Assembly: GCF_001524445.2 (NCBI RefSeq)
Contig: NZ_CP013418.1
Span: 2,294,001-2,358,000, forward strand
Reading direction: 5' to 3'
From: Burkholderia savannae
Lineage (GTDB): Bacteria; Pseudomonadota; Gammaproteobacteria; Burkholderiales; Burkholderiaceae
DNA length: 64,000 nt
The position numbers were made by a program, and so were the translations under genes. Position 1 is the first letter of the stretch; each line of letters opens with the position of its first letter. This document shows, one piece after another, positions 52,535 through 60,623 of the stretch. The notes under the pieces are model-generated. The model saw only the letters and a list, made by a program, of their open reading frames with translations, ran no database searches and was not told the origin of the DNA.

Positions 52535-53194
52535 TTAAATGCCAAATGCGAACGTGAGCGTTATGGAACCGTCCAGATCGACTGTATCAGTAAGTGCGCC
52601 ATTCATCGATCCGCTGCCGGCCAACGTCGGCGTGACCACCAGATCGGCTGTAAATGTTTGGCCGGTTGCCTGCTTTGCACTGCTCCCCTGGCCAGTTGAC
52701 CAGCCGTGTCTGTTTTGGCCACTTGGATTTTGGAGATACACGTCGCTGCTCCCCATCATGCCTCCACCGTTTGGCCAGGCTGAGAATACGGTAGAGTTTT
52801 TCCCGTCCACGGTGCCGTTCTCCATCAATACTGTGTAGTAGCCAAGCTTTCCATCTGAATTGACCTTTCCTAAACCGAAGTTGCTTGGATTTGCTTCGGA
52901 GGTTGAATCGGAACGATTATCCGTCACAGTGAAATTCAAAAATGTCGTGGCATCGCATTTTACGACCCAAGTTTTTGTCATTGAGGAAAGTGTGGTCTTT
53001 TCATTTCCAGGTTTGATGAGCGTCGATGGAAGGTGACCAAAGTCGTAAACTCCTTCTCCTGGAGAGCCAATGATGCAACTTGGAACGTCTATTTTTCCTT
53101 TGACGGATAGATCGATCGTCGGCTTGTCGGCATGTGCGCTCGTCATGAGGGAAAATGTAGACGCGGCCGATAATGTAAGAAGGATTGCTTTCAT
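52535..53194 (-). CDS. DUF1120-type fimbrial subunit 2
   Basis: This 219-residue secreted protein has a signal peptide (KAILLTLSAASTFSLMTSAHA) before DKPTID. The mature part starts with DLSVKGKIDVPSCIIG and has a second cysteine in WVVKCDATTF, then NRSDSTSE, FGLGKVNSDGKLGYYTV and the ending DLDGSITLTFAFGI. This is the DUF1120 pattern of pilin-like proteins used with chaperone-usher systems. It is a paralog of the protein at 53957 with the same ending, and its codon use is clearly AT-richer. A transposase remnant separates the two. Confidence 0.83.
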   Translation of the reverse strand: MKAILLTLSAASTFSLMTSAHADKPTIDLSVKGKIDVPSCIIGSPGEGVYDFGHLPSTLIKPGNEKTTLSSMTKTWVVKCDATTFLNFTVTDNRSDSTSEANPSNFGLGKVNSDGKLGYYTVLMENGTVDGKNSTVFSAWPNGGGMMGSSDVYLQNPSGQNRHGWSTGQGSSAKQATGQTFTADLVVTPTLAGSGSMNGALTDTVDLDGSITLTFAFGI

Positions 53195-53451
53195 ATTTAA
53201 ACGTGATTGGAATTTGCAAAAATTTCTGTGTGATGTATTTGTATCAAGGAAATTAGGGGCGTTGTGATGCAGGGATGTGGGGATTAAGCTGATGCGTGGC
53301 TGTCGTTAAGGAAGGTATGTGCGGATCATTTTCCGAGTGTCGGGCATCTCGTTCCGCCCGTTGATTATCAAGGTTAGAGGCGCTCGCAAATGCTCGACCG
53401 TCCAGCCGGCGGTGAATATGCCAAAGTGCCCGGTAGCGACCCATGCACCTT

Positions 53452-53835
53452 CTATGCTTTACGTATAGCCTTTCGCGCCATCCATCGGTTGCCCAGTGCA
53501 AACAAGGTGGTGATTTCGGCAATGTTCTTCGTCAGGCCGCGGTATCGCGTCGTTGTATGGCAGAACTGGCGCTTCGAGACTCGAAGCAAATGCTCGGCCC
53601 TGGCATGGATGCCGGCTTTCGGGCGCTCGATCTGGTCGGACATCGCATCCAGGCGGTCGCTGGAGACCAATTACCTGCGCCCGCCGGGCCTCATCGCGAT
53701 GTGCCGGCGCAACAAGCAGCGTTCGCGGCGCTTCTCGATGCTCGGACATCCGGCATCGGCGTACACGGCCGTCTCTTCGCCATGCACTGGCGCCTCGGCT
53801 ACGTTGATGTCGTGAACGTTGGTTGCGCCATTTCC
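53452..53835 (-). pseudogene. Decayed IS5-family transposase (C-terminal remnant)
   Basis: The minus strand encodes the end of an IS5-type DDE transposase. NVHDINVAEAPVHGEETAV and ADAGCPSIEKRRE match the segment before the last catalytic region, and HIAMRPGGRR follows. An in-frame TAA at 53671-53673 interrupts the frame, which then continues without shift to RVSKRQFCHTTTRYRGL and TTLFALGNRWMARKA. The N-terminal part, including the first catalytic aspartates, is missing. The element must be immobile. It lies between two paralogous pilin genes. Confidence 0.85.
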
Positions 53836-53956
53836 GTCGCCGGCGCATTTGCCTTGGGTAACTTGCTGACATCCACGAAGCGTTCTACAACTCGGCTGCT
53901 GCGTGATCTGCTGAAACACCTTGCAGCGCACTCAGCAGCCTTTATGAAACAGCCTC

Positions 53957-54613
53957 TTAGAGGCCGAACGCGAAAGTCAGCGTTGCGGAGCCGTCCAGAT
54001 CGACTGCGTCCTTCAGCGCGCCACCCATCGTTTCGGTGCCGGCGAGAACCGCTTCGACCACCATGTTCGCGGTGAAAGTCGTTCCGGCCATCTGCGATGC
54101 GGCGCTTTCGCTTGCCCACCCGTGCGTGTAGTTGGCGAGCTTGTTCAGTTTTTGAGATGCGGCGATAACGCCCGTACCACCGAGAGACGTGTTCGGCGTT
54201 GCATACACTCGTGCCTTTTGGCCATCGACCTGCGCATCTTGCATCGTCACCGTGTAGTAGCCCAATTTGCCGTTGTCGTTGACCATACCCAGGCCAAATG
54301 CGGTGTTGTCCGTCGAACTCGACGAAGCGCTGCGATTGTCCGTCACTTTGAAGCTCATATACGTTTTGGCATCGCAGTTCACGGTCCACGCCTTTTCCAT
54401 CTTGGTAAGCGCCGTAGTCGCCGTACCGCTCTTGATCAGCGTCGGCGAAATTTTCCCGTAGTCGTATACGCCATTGTCGGCCGCGGCGACGGTACAGGCC
54501 GGCACGTCAATCGTGCCCTTGACGATAAGGTCTTGAGCCGGTGCTGCAGCATGAGCTGCCGTCGTGCCGAGCATGGCGATGGACAGCGCGAGAAGAGAGG
54601 TTTTCAGTTTCAT
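53957..54613 (-). CDS. DUF1120-type fimbrial subunit 1
   Basis: The 218-residue protein starts at ATG 54613. A signal peptide (KTSLLALSIAMLGTTAAHA) precedes AAPAQDLIVKG. The DUF1120 pattern is clear: VPACTVAAADNG, WTVNCDAKTYMSF, DNRSASSSS, FGLGMVNDNGKLGYYTV and DLDGSATLTFAFGL. It aligns throughout with the protein at 52535, so the two arose by duplication. Its GC content is higher than that of the paralog. It is probably the main subunit of fimbrial set 2. Confidence 0.87.
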   Translation of the reverse strand: MKLKTSLLALSIAMLGTTAAHAAAPAQDLIVKGTIDVPACTVAAADNGVYDYGKISPTLIKSGTATTALTKMEKAWTVNCDAKTYMSFKVTDNRSASSSSTDNTAFGLGMVNDNGKLGYYTVTMQDAQVDGQKARVYATPNTSLGGTGVIAASQKLNKLANYTHGWASESAASQMAGTTFTANMVVEAVLAGTETMGGALKDAVDLDGSATLTFAFGL

Positions 54614-55760
54614 GGATTCGAGTTCCCAAGTAGAAAAAAGCCCGGAGGCCGGCATATTCCCGATAAACCAGACGGTCGTTGCGGAAATCCGTGACTGAGA
54701 TGCTAATCAACGAGGTTTGTCCTAACACTGGGACAGGTCCTGTTTTGGATCGAACTCGTCCTAACCCGCGGGCGCGCAACACCGCGAAAAATACCTGTGG
54801 ACACGAGCCGCGCGTCCGGTGCGCGGTTGGCAGCCTGGCGCCACGCGCAGGAATGCCGTCGAGGCGACTGTACGGAGTGCAGAGCGAGCGGAGAGGATCG
54901 CAGCGGCAGCCGCCATGCGGCATGAACGCAGCTTTTGCCGGTGCGGGATTGCAGTGCATGCCGTCCGGGATTGTCGTTTGGATGCTTGTCGCACAAGCGT
55001 TGCAAGAAGGAGGCGATAGGCAGGGCAATGCATGCGCGTGAGAGCGTCGTACCGTCGAACATCGCTCGCTTTGCGATCCCGTCGCTTAGTTCGAGCGTGG
55101 ACGCCGTACTCAACTCACGAGCCCCGTAAATCGGAAGAGCGCTTCGAAGGCGTGCCAAAAGCGTCTGTACGGTCGCCGCGCGCCGATGGAAATTATTATG
55201 TGACCCTTAATGTGGGTGTGACTCACGCTATAGGGGGCGATTCCGGAGCGTGATTTCGGTCGGGTAATTTCGGAATGGATGCGTCGATACACGATCCTGG
55301 TGGGCTGTATCCGGATGCTGTTTGGACGTGGCTCGCAGCCGTGTGCGCCTCTTGTGCATAGTGCAGCAGGACGATCGGTCAATTCGACTGTTCTTGCGCG
55401 GCGCCACATCGAGCTTAATCAATTCGACGAGACAGGTAAAACTTACGCGGCGCGCAGTAATTGTTAAATATTGTTTGTAATGAAATTGCCGAGTGTTTTG
55501 TAATTATAATGTAAACATGTAGGCAGTAGGCCGCTAGATTCATGTTGTCGTGAATTGAAAATTATAAAATGCATCAACTTATTGAGTTTTCAATGAAGTG
55601 GTGAGCGAAGATTGTTTGCCGCGCGCCACGTTGCTTGTCTAGCGGCAAAAATGGAGATCGACGTTATATAAACCCTATTCGTTCTGAACAGTTGATCGAT
55701 TGATTCGGGATCGAATGAGGCGCGTGGTCGATATGACGTTGATACAAATTTGGGGGTGAA
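54614..55760. other. Long divergent spacer between DUF1120 pilin 1 and response regulator 2
   Basis: No convincing gene is found in this 1147-bp gap. A direct repeat GTCCTAAC occurs at 54719-54726 and 54758-54765, 106 bp upstream of the pilin start, a possible regulator site pair. The interval 54780-55440 has several ORFs with no recognisable family and may be decayed coding sequence. The interval 55450-55600 is very AT-rich, next to the regulator promoter. Confidence 0.4.
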
Positions 55761-56456
55761 ATGAAAATCGATTTGATTGTCGCTGACGACCATCCCGCAC
55801 TGATAGCCGGAATAGAGCATGCGCTGAGCAGATCCAGTGCGATCAGAGTCGCAGGCACGGCAAGCAATTCCACTGAATTGGTCGATCTGCTCGCGTGCGA
55901 GCGATGCGACATCCTGATTACCGATTACGCCATGCCTGGCGGCAGCCACGGTGACGGCCTTGGGCTGCTTTCGTTCCTGAGGCGCCATTACCCCGATTTG
56001 AAGATCATCGTATTCACGGCGATCGACAATCCCGCGCTCATCGCGTCGATGGCACGGCTGGGCGTGCGTGCGATCGTGAACAAGATGGACCATATCGACA
56101 ACCTGATTGCGTCGGTCCAGGCCGTCTACGCGGGAGCAACGTACATTCCGGCGGACGTCGATGCATTCGTGTCGTCGCGAATTGCCGACGACGGGCAAGC
56201 GCTGTCGATCGAGCGGCAGCTCTCGGCCCGGGAATTGGAAATCGTGCGTCTTTACGTATCCGGGCTTTCCGTCAACGAAATCGCTGCCTATCTTCATCGC
56301 AGCAAGCAAGCGGTCAGCACGCAAAAGATGAATGCGATGCGAAAGCTCGGCATCGAACGCGATGCGAGCCTGTTCCGCTTTGCGTATGAAACCGGCCTCA
56401 TGGCGGCCGGCGTGCCGTCCGGCGCTCCGGTCGGGGTGCAGGCGGCGGCGTATTGA
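55761..56456 (+). CDS. NarL/FixJ response regulator 2 (FimZ/RcsB-like)
   Basis: This 231-residue regulator has the receiver pocket IVADDHPALI, phospho-Asp in ILITDYAMPGGSHGDG and Lys in AIVNKMDHIDN, followed by the LuxR-type HTH (LSARELEIVRLYVSGLSVNE and AAYLHRSKQAVSTQ). It is a clear paralog of response regulator 1 at 47260 and shares the GDG loop after the phospho-site. ATG 55761 follows GGGGGTGA. It is divergent from the DUF1120 pilins, which suggests it controls them. An alanine-rich tail of about 25 residues is extra. Confidence 0.91.
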   Translation: MKIDLIVADDHPALIAGIEHALSRSSAIRVAGTASNSTELVDLLACERCDILITDYAMPGGSHGDGLGLLSFLRRHYPDLKIIVFTAIDNPALIASMARLGVRAIVNKMDHIDNLIASVQAVYAGATYIPADVDAFVSSRIADDGQALSIERQLSARELEIVRLYVSGLSVNEIAAYLHRSKQAVSTQKMNAMRKLGIERDASLFRFAYETGLMAAGVPSGAPVGVQAAAY

Positions 56457-56960
56457 TTGCCGCTTCGCCGCGACGCCGGATCGTTCCGCTCGTCACGCTA
56501 TTCTCATGCGGCAGGCGTCCTGTTTCGCACAACGACACGCGGAGCTCGCGGTCGCGACGCAACATGCGCGGTTCGGGTAAGCAAAGCGCTATCGGGCAAC
56601 GAATCGCTTAATGCGCCGGCGCTTGCATGGAGCAGCCATGTTGCGCCTTGCGCTGCGAGCCGTGCGCGAATGCGTGCGCGGCAACATGACAGGCCCGCGA
56701 TCACCGGCACCCGCTCAACCGGAAGGCGGTTTCCGTCGCCTCGTCACGTATCGCCGCGTGCCTCTTTTTTCGACGGCTGCAATGCTGGCCGACGCTCGGC
56801 TTGGCCGGATGCCGAACTGCCCGGAGAGCGGCAGCCGGATCGGCGCGCGACTCCGGCCGAATCTCCGGTGGAATCTCCGACCGAATTCGCCGAGCGACGC
56901 AATCGCGCCTTTGTGCCGGCCATCACGCTCGACGGCACCGCGCGGTTCGGCGCCGCGATT
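56457..56960. other. Spacer between response regulator 2 and H-NS-like gene
   Basis: These 504 bp between convergent genes show no supported gene or strong terminator. The ORFs present lack ribosome sites and motifs. Confidence 0.4.
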
Positions 56961-57254
56961 TCATCCCAAATGATCGTTGTCCTGGTGGCTCGACAATTCG
57001 AAAACCTTCCTGTCCTTTCCGCGTATCCATGCCGGTTCTCGCCCGAGCCCGGTCCACGTCGAGCCGCTGACCGGGTCGTAGTACTTGGGTTCGCGCTTCT
57101 TCTTCGAAGAAAATACTTCTTGAGGCGTAAAGCCGAATTCCGCGACGCATTCGCGAATCTCCTGGAGCACTTTGGCTGAAATCGCCTTGCGTTCCCGGTC
57201 CAGGGATGCCTGAAGCGATTTGACGTGTTGTTTGTACTCTTGATAACTGTTCAT
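56961..57254 (-). CDS. Small H-NS-family nucleoid protein
   Basis: The 97-residue protein starts at ATG 57254. The N-terminal half is a charged helix (SYQEYKQHVKSLQASLDRE) suited to dimerisation. The C-terminal half has the DNA-binding motif PKYYDPVSGSTWTGLGREP and AWIRGKDR, characteristic of H-NS relatives in Burkholderia. A much longer minus-strand frame covers it but runs through the GC-rich operon and is spurious. H-NS relatives silence AT-rich, horizontally acquired DNA; this one sits beside AT-rich fimbrial and regulatory genes and could silence them. Confidence 0.87.
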   Translation of the reverse strand: MNSYQEYKQHVKSLQASLDRERKAISAKVLQEIRECVAEFGFTPQEVFSSKKKREPKYYDPVSGSTWTGLGREPAWIRGKDRKVFELSSHQDNDHLG

Positions 57255-58022
57255 GCCTGAATTCTTTCGATCGAATACGATATTCGATTGGTGAGGTATG
57301 CCGTTGAATAAACTCGATATTGTTGGATGGTAATTTAAAGATTGATCATTTGTAATGGGACAAGTATGGATTAATGGCGCTTTAAATCGCGATTGCCGAA
57401 ATTCAATCGCCGGCCTCCGTCCTTCCTCGGGCGTCGCGCAATGGCGATGATGTTCGTGGTGCGGCCGGCAGCGGGAACGCCGAGCTGATTCCGGCCGGCC
57501 GCGGCCACTTGCCGAAAATGCCGCGACGAGGCGCAAGCGGCTTGGAGGCTCCGCGATGTGCGGATCGTGGGCGGAGCGGGCCGCGATAGCGGTCATTGGC
57601 CGTCGGAGGTCGCTGAGGGGAAGCGTCGCGGTGATTGAACGAACGGCACGAGAAGCGGGGCACGTGTGCGCCGTCCACCGTCGACGCCGACGCAATGGCT
57701 GCGCCGCGCGCAAAAGCAGCGCCGCCGACGCTCGAGACTTTCGGCATGGAGCAACGCGTCGTCCATTCCGATGAACGGAGAAGCGAAAAGCGGAAAAGCG
57801 GAAAAGCGGAAAAACGCAAGACCGGACCAGAGGACGAGCGATTCGCGCACACCGCGGGCAACGCCGGCGCGCACAGAGGCGGATGGGCAGATCGCCCCGC
57901 ATGTACATTTGCACTATAAATCTCGCCTGAATGTCACGTCTATAGTGCATTCGCCCGATGAATCCCCGGCGCGACGTCCCTACCATACGGCTCACACGAT
58001 ATAAAACGATCCGGAGACGCGC
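57255..58022. other. Divergent spacer between H-NS-like gene and glycerate operon
   Basis: No gene is supported. The end near the H-NS gene (57260-57400) is AT-rich and probably its promoter. An inverted repeat at 57910-57949, listed separately, lies in the promoter region of the MFS gene. The centre is GC-rich with simple-sequence traces near 57780-57830. Confidence 0.45.
57910..57949. promoter_or_regulatory. Spaced inverted repeat upstream of the glycerate operon
   Basis: TGCACTATA (57910-57918) and TATAGTGCA (57941-57949) form perfect 9-bp arms separated by 22 bp. The centres are 31 bp apart, about three helical turns. The second arm lies 74 bp before the MFS start. This arrangement suggests two operator half-sites on the same DNA face, perhaps for the CdaR-like regulator encoded at the end of the operon; that link is inference. 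Confidence 0.5.
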
Positions 58023-59348
58023 ATGACCCCTCCCTCCTCCGTCGCGGCGCGGCCCGCATCGGACCCGCTGAACGACGGCTATCGCAAGGTCGCGTTCCGG
58101 CTGATCCCGCTGATCTTCGTCTGCTACCTGTTCAACTATCTCGATCGCGTGAACGTCGGCTTCGCGAAGCTGCAGATGCTGAGCGACCTGCAAATGAGCG
58201 AAACCGTCTACGGTCTCGGCGCGGGCATTTTCTTCGTCGGCTACGTGCTCGCGGGTGTGCCGAGCAATCTGATCCTGCGGCGCGCAGGCGCGCGCGTGTG
58301 GATCGCGATCATCATGATCGTGTGGGGCGCGCTGTCGTCGGCGCTGTTGTTCGTGAAGACGCCGGCGTCGTTCTATACGCTGCGCTTTTTCACCGGCATC
58401 GCGGAAGCCGGGTTCTTTCCCGGCATGGTGCTCTATCTGACGCAATGGTTCAGCGCCGAGCATCGCGGCCGCGCGATCGCGCTCTTCATGTCGGCGATCC
58501 CGATCTCCGGCGTGATCGGCGGCCCGCTGTCGGGCTGGATGCTCGACCACTTCTCGGCGGGCCAAGGCGGGCTCGCGGGCTGGCAGTGGCTGTTCCTGCT
58601 GCAGGGCGCGCCGACGATCGTGCTCGGCGTCGCGGTGTTCGTGTTTCTGCAGGACCGGATCGAAGACGCACGCTGGCTGTCGGGCGACGAGAAAGCCGCA
58701 CTCAACCGCGCGATCGCGACGACGGCGGCCGACGCCGCCCGCGCGTCGTCCGGCCAGCCGCACACGTTGCGCGACATCCTGCTGAACGCCGCCGTCTGGA
58801 AATTCGGCATCGTCTATTTCTGCATCCAGATGGGGGTGTACGCGATCAACTTCTGGCTGCCGTCGATCATCCGCTCGCTCGGCGTCGGCGGCAGCGGCGC
58901 GATCGGCTGGCTGAGCGCGATCCCGTATCTGTTCGCGAGCATCGCGATGATCGCCGTCGGCAAATCCGCCGATGCGCGCCAGGAGCGCCGCTGGCATCTG
59001 AGCGTGCCGATGGCGGTCGGCGTCGCGGGGCTGCTGATGGCCGCGCAGGCCGGCAACGCGATCGTGCCGGCGATGATCGGCCTCGTGCTCGCGACGGCGG
59101 GCGCGCTCACCGCGCTCGCGATGTTCTGGCCGCTGCCGACGCTCGTGCTGACGGGCACCGCCGCGGCGGGCGGCGTCGCGCTCATCAATTCGCTCGGGCA
59201 GATCGCCGGGTTCGTGAGCCCTTACATCGTCGGCTGGATCAAGGACGCGACGCAGCGCACCGATTTCGCGCTCTACATCCTGTCGAGCACGATGGTGGTC
59301 GGCATCGTGCTCGTGATGCGCACGCACGCGCGCCGCGCCGGCCGCTGA
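58023..59348 (+). CDS. ACS-family MFS transporter (organic anion uptake)
   Basis: This 441-residue inner-membrane carrier belongs to the anion:cation symporter group of the major facilitator superfamily, which includes tartrate, glucarate and galactarate carriers. About twelve hydrophobic segments are seen. The family signature lies in FNYLDRVNVGFAKL, and typical later segments are RFFTGIAEAGFFPG and MFWPLPTLVLTG. ATG 58023 has GGAG at 58013-58016. Position before glycerate kinase suggests it imports glycerate or a sugar acid that yields glycerate. Confidence 0.9.
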   Translation: MTPPSSVAARPASDPLNDGYRKVAFRLIPLIFVCYLFNYLDRVNVGFAKLQMLSDLQMSETVYGLGAGIFFVGYVLAGVPSNLILRRAGARVWIAIIMIVWGALSSALLFVKTPASFYTLRFFTGIAEAGFFPGMVLYLTQWFSAEHRGRAIALFMSAIPISGVIGGPLSGWMLDHFSAGQGGLAGWQWLFLLQGAPTIVLGVAVFVFLQDRIEDARWLSGDEKAALNRAIATTAADAARASSGQPHTLRDILLNAAVWKFGIVYFCIQMGVYAINFWLPSIIRSLGVGGSGAIGWLSAIPYLFASIAMIAVGKSADARQERRWHLSVPMAVGVAGLLMAAQAGNAIVPAMIGLVLATAGALTALAMFWPLPTLVLTGTAAAGGVALINSLGQIAGFVSPYIVGWIKDATQRTDFALYILSSTMVVGIVLVMRTHARRAGR

Positions 59349-59419
59349 CGCGGGCCACGCCGCGCCTTTCGTTCCTGCATTCGCGCGCGAGCCGCGCGCG
59401 CCACCGAAGAGGTTCGTTG

Positions 59420-60586
59420 ATGAAGATCGTGATTGCTCCCGACTCGTTCAAGGAAAGCCTGAGCGCGGTCGAAACGGCGCGGCAGATCGAGGCCGGGTTC
59501 CGCGAAGTGTTCGCCGACGCCGACTACCGGTGCCTGCCGATCGCCGACGGCGGCGAAGGCACGGTCGACGCGCTCGTCACGGCGGCGGGCGGCGAGCGTC
59601 GCGCGGCAATCGTCGCCGATCCGCTCGGCCGGCCGGCGCGCGCCGCGTTCGGCATCCTGCCCGGCGGCACCGCGGTCATCGAGATGGCCGAGGCGAGCGG
59701 TCTGCATCGGGTGCCGCCCGAGTCGCGCGATCCGCGCGTCACGTCGAGCCGGGGCACGGGCGAGCTGATCCGCGCGGCGCTCGACGCCGGCGCGCGCCGT
59801 TTCATCGTCGGTCTCGGCGGCAGCGCGACGAACGACGGCGGCGCGGGCATGCTGCAGGCGCTCGGCGCGCATCTCGCCGACGCCGACGGCCGGCCGATCG
59901 GCCCGGGCGGCGCGCCGCTCGAGCGGCTCGCGCGCATCGACGTCGCCGGTCTCGACGGCCGGCTCGCGGCGTGCGCGTTCGAAGTGGCGTGCGATGTCGA
60001 CAATCCGCTCGTCGGGCCGAACGGCGCATCCGCGGTGTTCGGCCCGCAAAAGGGCGCGACGCCCGAGATGATCGCGCATCTCGATCGCAACCTCGCGCAT
60101 TTCGCGGCGATCGTCGCGCGCGACGTCGGCCCGGACGTCGCGCGGCTGCCGGGCGGCGGCGCGGCGGGCGGCCTCGGCGCGGCGATGTCCGCGTTCCTGA
60201 ACGCGACGCTGCGCCCGGGCGTCGAGATCGTGTCCGACGCGCTGCGGCTGCGCGACGCGATTCGCGGCGCGAGCCTCGTCGTGACGGGCGAAGGCTGCAT
60301 CGACGGCCAGACGCTGCGCGGCAAGGCGCCCATCGGCGTCGCGCGGATCGCGGCGGAATGCGGGGTGCCGGTCGTCGCGATCGGCGGCGCGGTGACGGGC
60401 CAGGCCGACGCGCTGTACCGGCACGGCTTCGACGCGCTCTTCGCGTCCGTCAGGCGCGCGTGTACGATCGACGAGGCCCTTCGCGACGCGGCGACGAACG
60501 TGCGCTTCGCCGCGCGCAACGTCGCGGCGGCGATTCGCGTCGGCTGGCAGCTCGGCCGGCGCGCGCCGGCGCGGCACGCCGCGTAG
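59420..60586 (+). CDS. glxK: Glycerate 2-kinase (GarK/GlxK family)
   Basis: This cytoplasmic enzyme phosphorylates D-glycerate with ATP to 2-phosphoglycerate. The ATG at 59420 follows AAGAGG, giving 388 residues, the usual length. Family segments are KIVIAPDSFKESLSA at the start, PIADGGEGTVDALV, RFIVGLGGSATNDGGAGML and the late VTGEGCIDGQTLRGKAP. A longer upstream frame lies inside the MFS gene and is not coding. It follows the transporter by 71 bp and leads into pyruvate kinase. Choosing glxK over garK is by family only; the two are near identical in function. Confidence 0.93.
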   Translation: MKIVIAPDSFKESLSAVETARQIEAGFREVFADADYRCLPIADGGEGTVDALVTAAGGERRAAIVADPLGRPARAAFGILPGGTAVIEMAEASGLHRVPPESRDPRVTSSRGTGELIRAALDAGARRFIVGLGGSATNDGGAGMLQALGAHLADADGRPIGPGGAPLERLARIDVAGLDGRLAACAFEVACDVDNPLVGPNGASAVFGPQKGATPEMIAHLDRNLAHFAAIVARDVGPDVARLPGGGAAGGLGAAMSAFLNATLRPGVEIVSDALRLRDAIRGASLVVTGEGCIDGQTLRGKAPIGVARIAAECGVPVVAIGGAVTGQADALYRHGFDALFASVRRACTIDEALRDAATNVRFAARNVAAAIRVGWQLGRRAPARHAA

Positions 60587-60623
60587 CGCACCCGCATCGG
60601 CCGCCCGTTCGCCGGCCGGCCGC

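Noticed and set aside
54703..55158. Possible gene fragment (151 codons, minus strand) upstream of the DUF1120 pilin
   Set aside because: It has no start signal, no ribosome site and no recognised domain; it may be decayed sequence, but this cannot be supported.
55190..55300. Possible insertion-sequence end
   Set aside because: Some words seemed transposon-like, but no inverted pair, target duplication or transposase could be found.
56961..59327. 788-codon minus-strand ORF
   Set aside because: Only its last 97 codons are the H-NS-like gene. The rest is a shadow of the high-GC MFS gene on the opposite strand.
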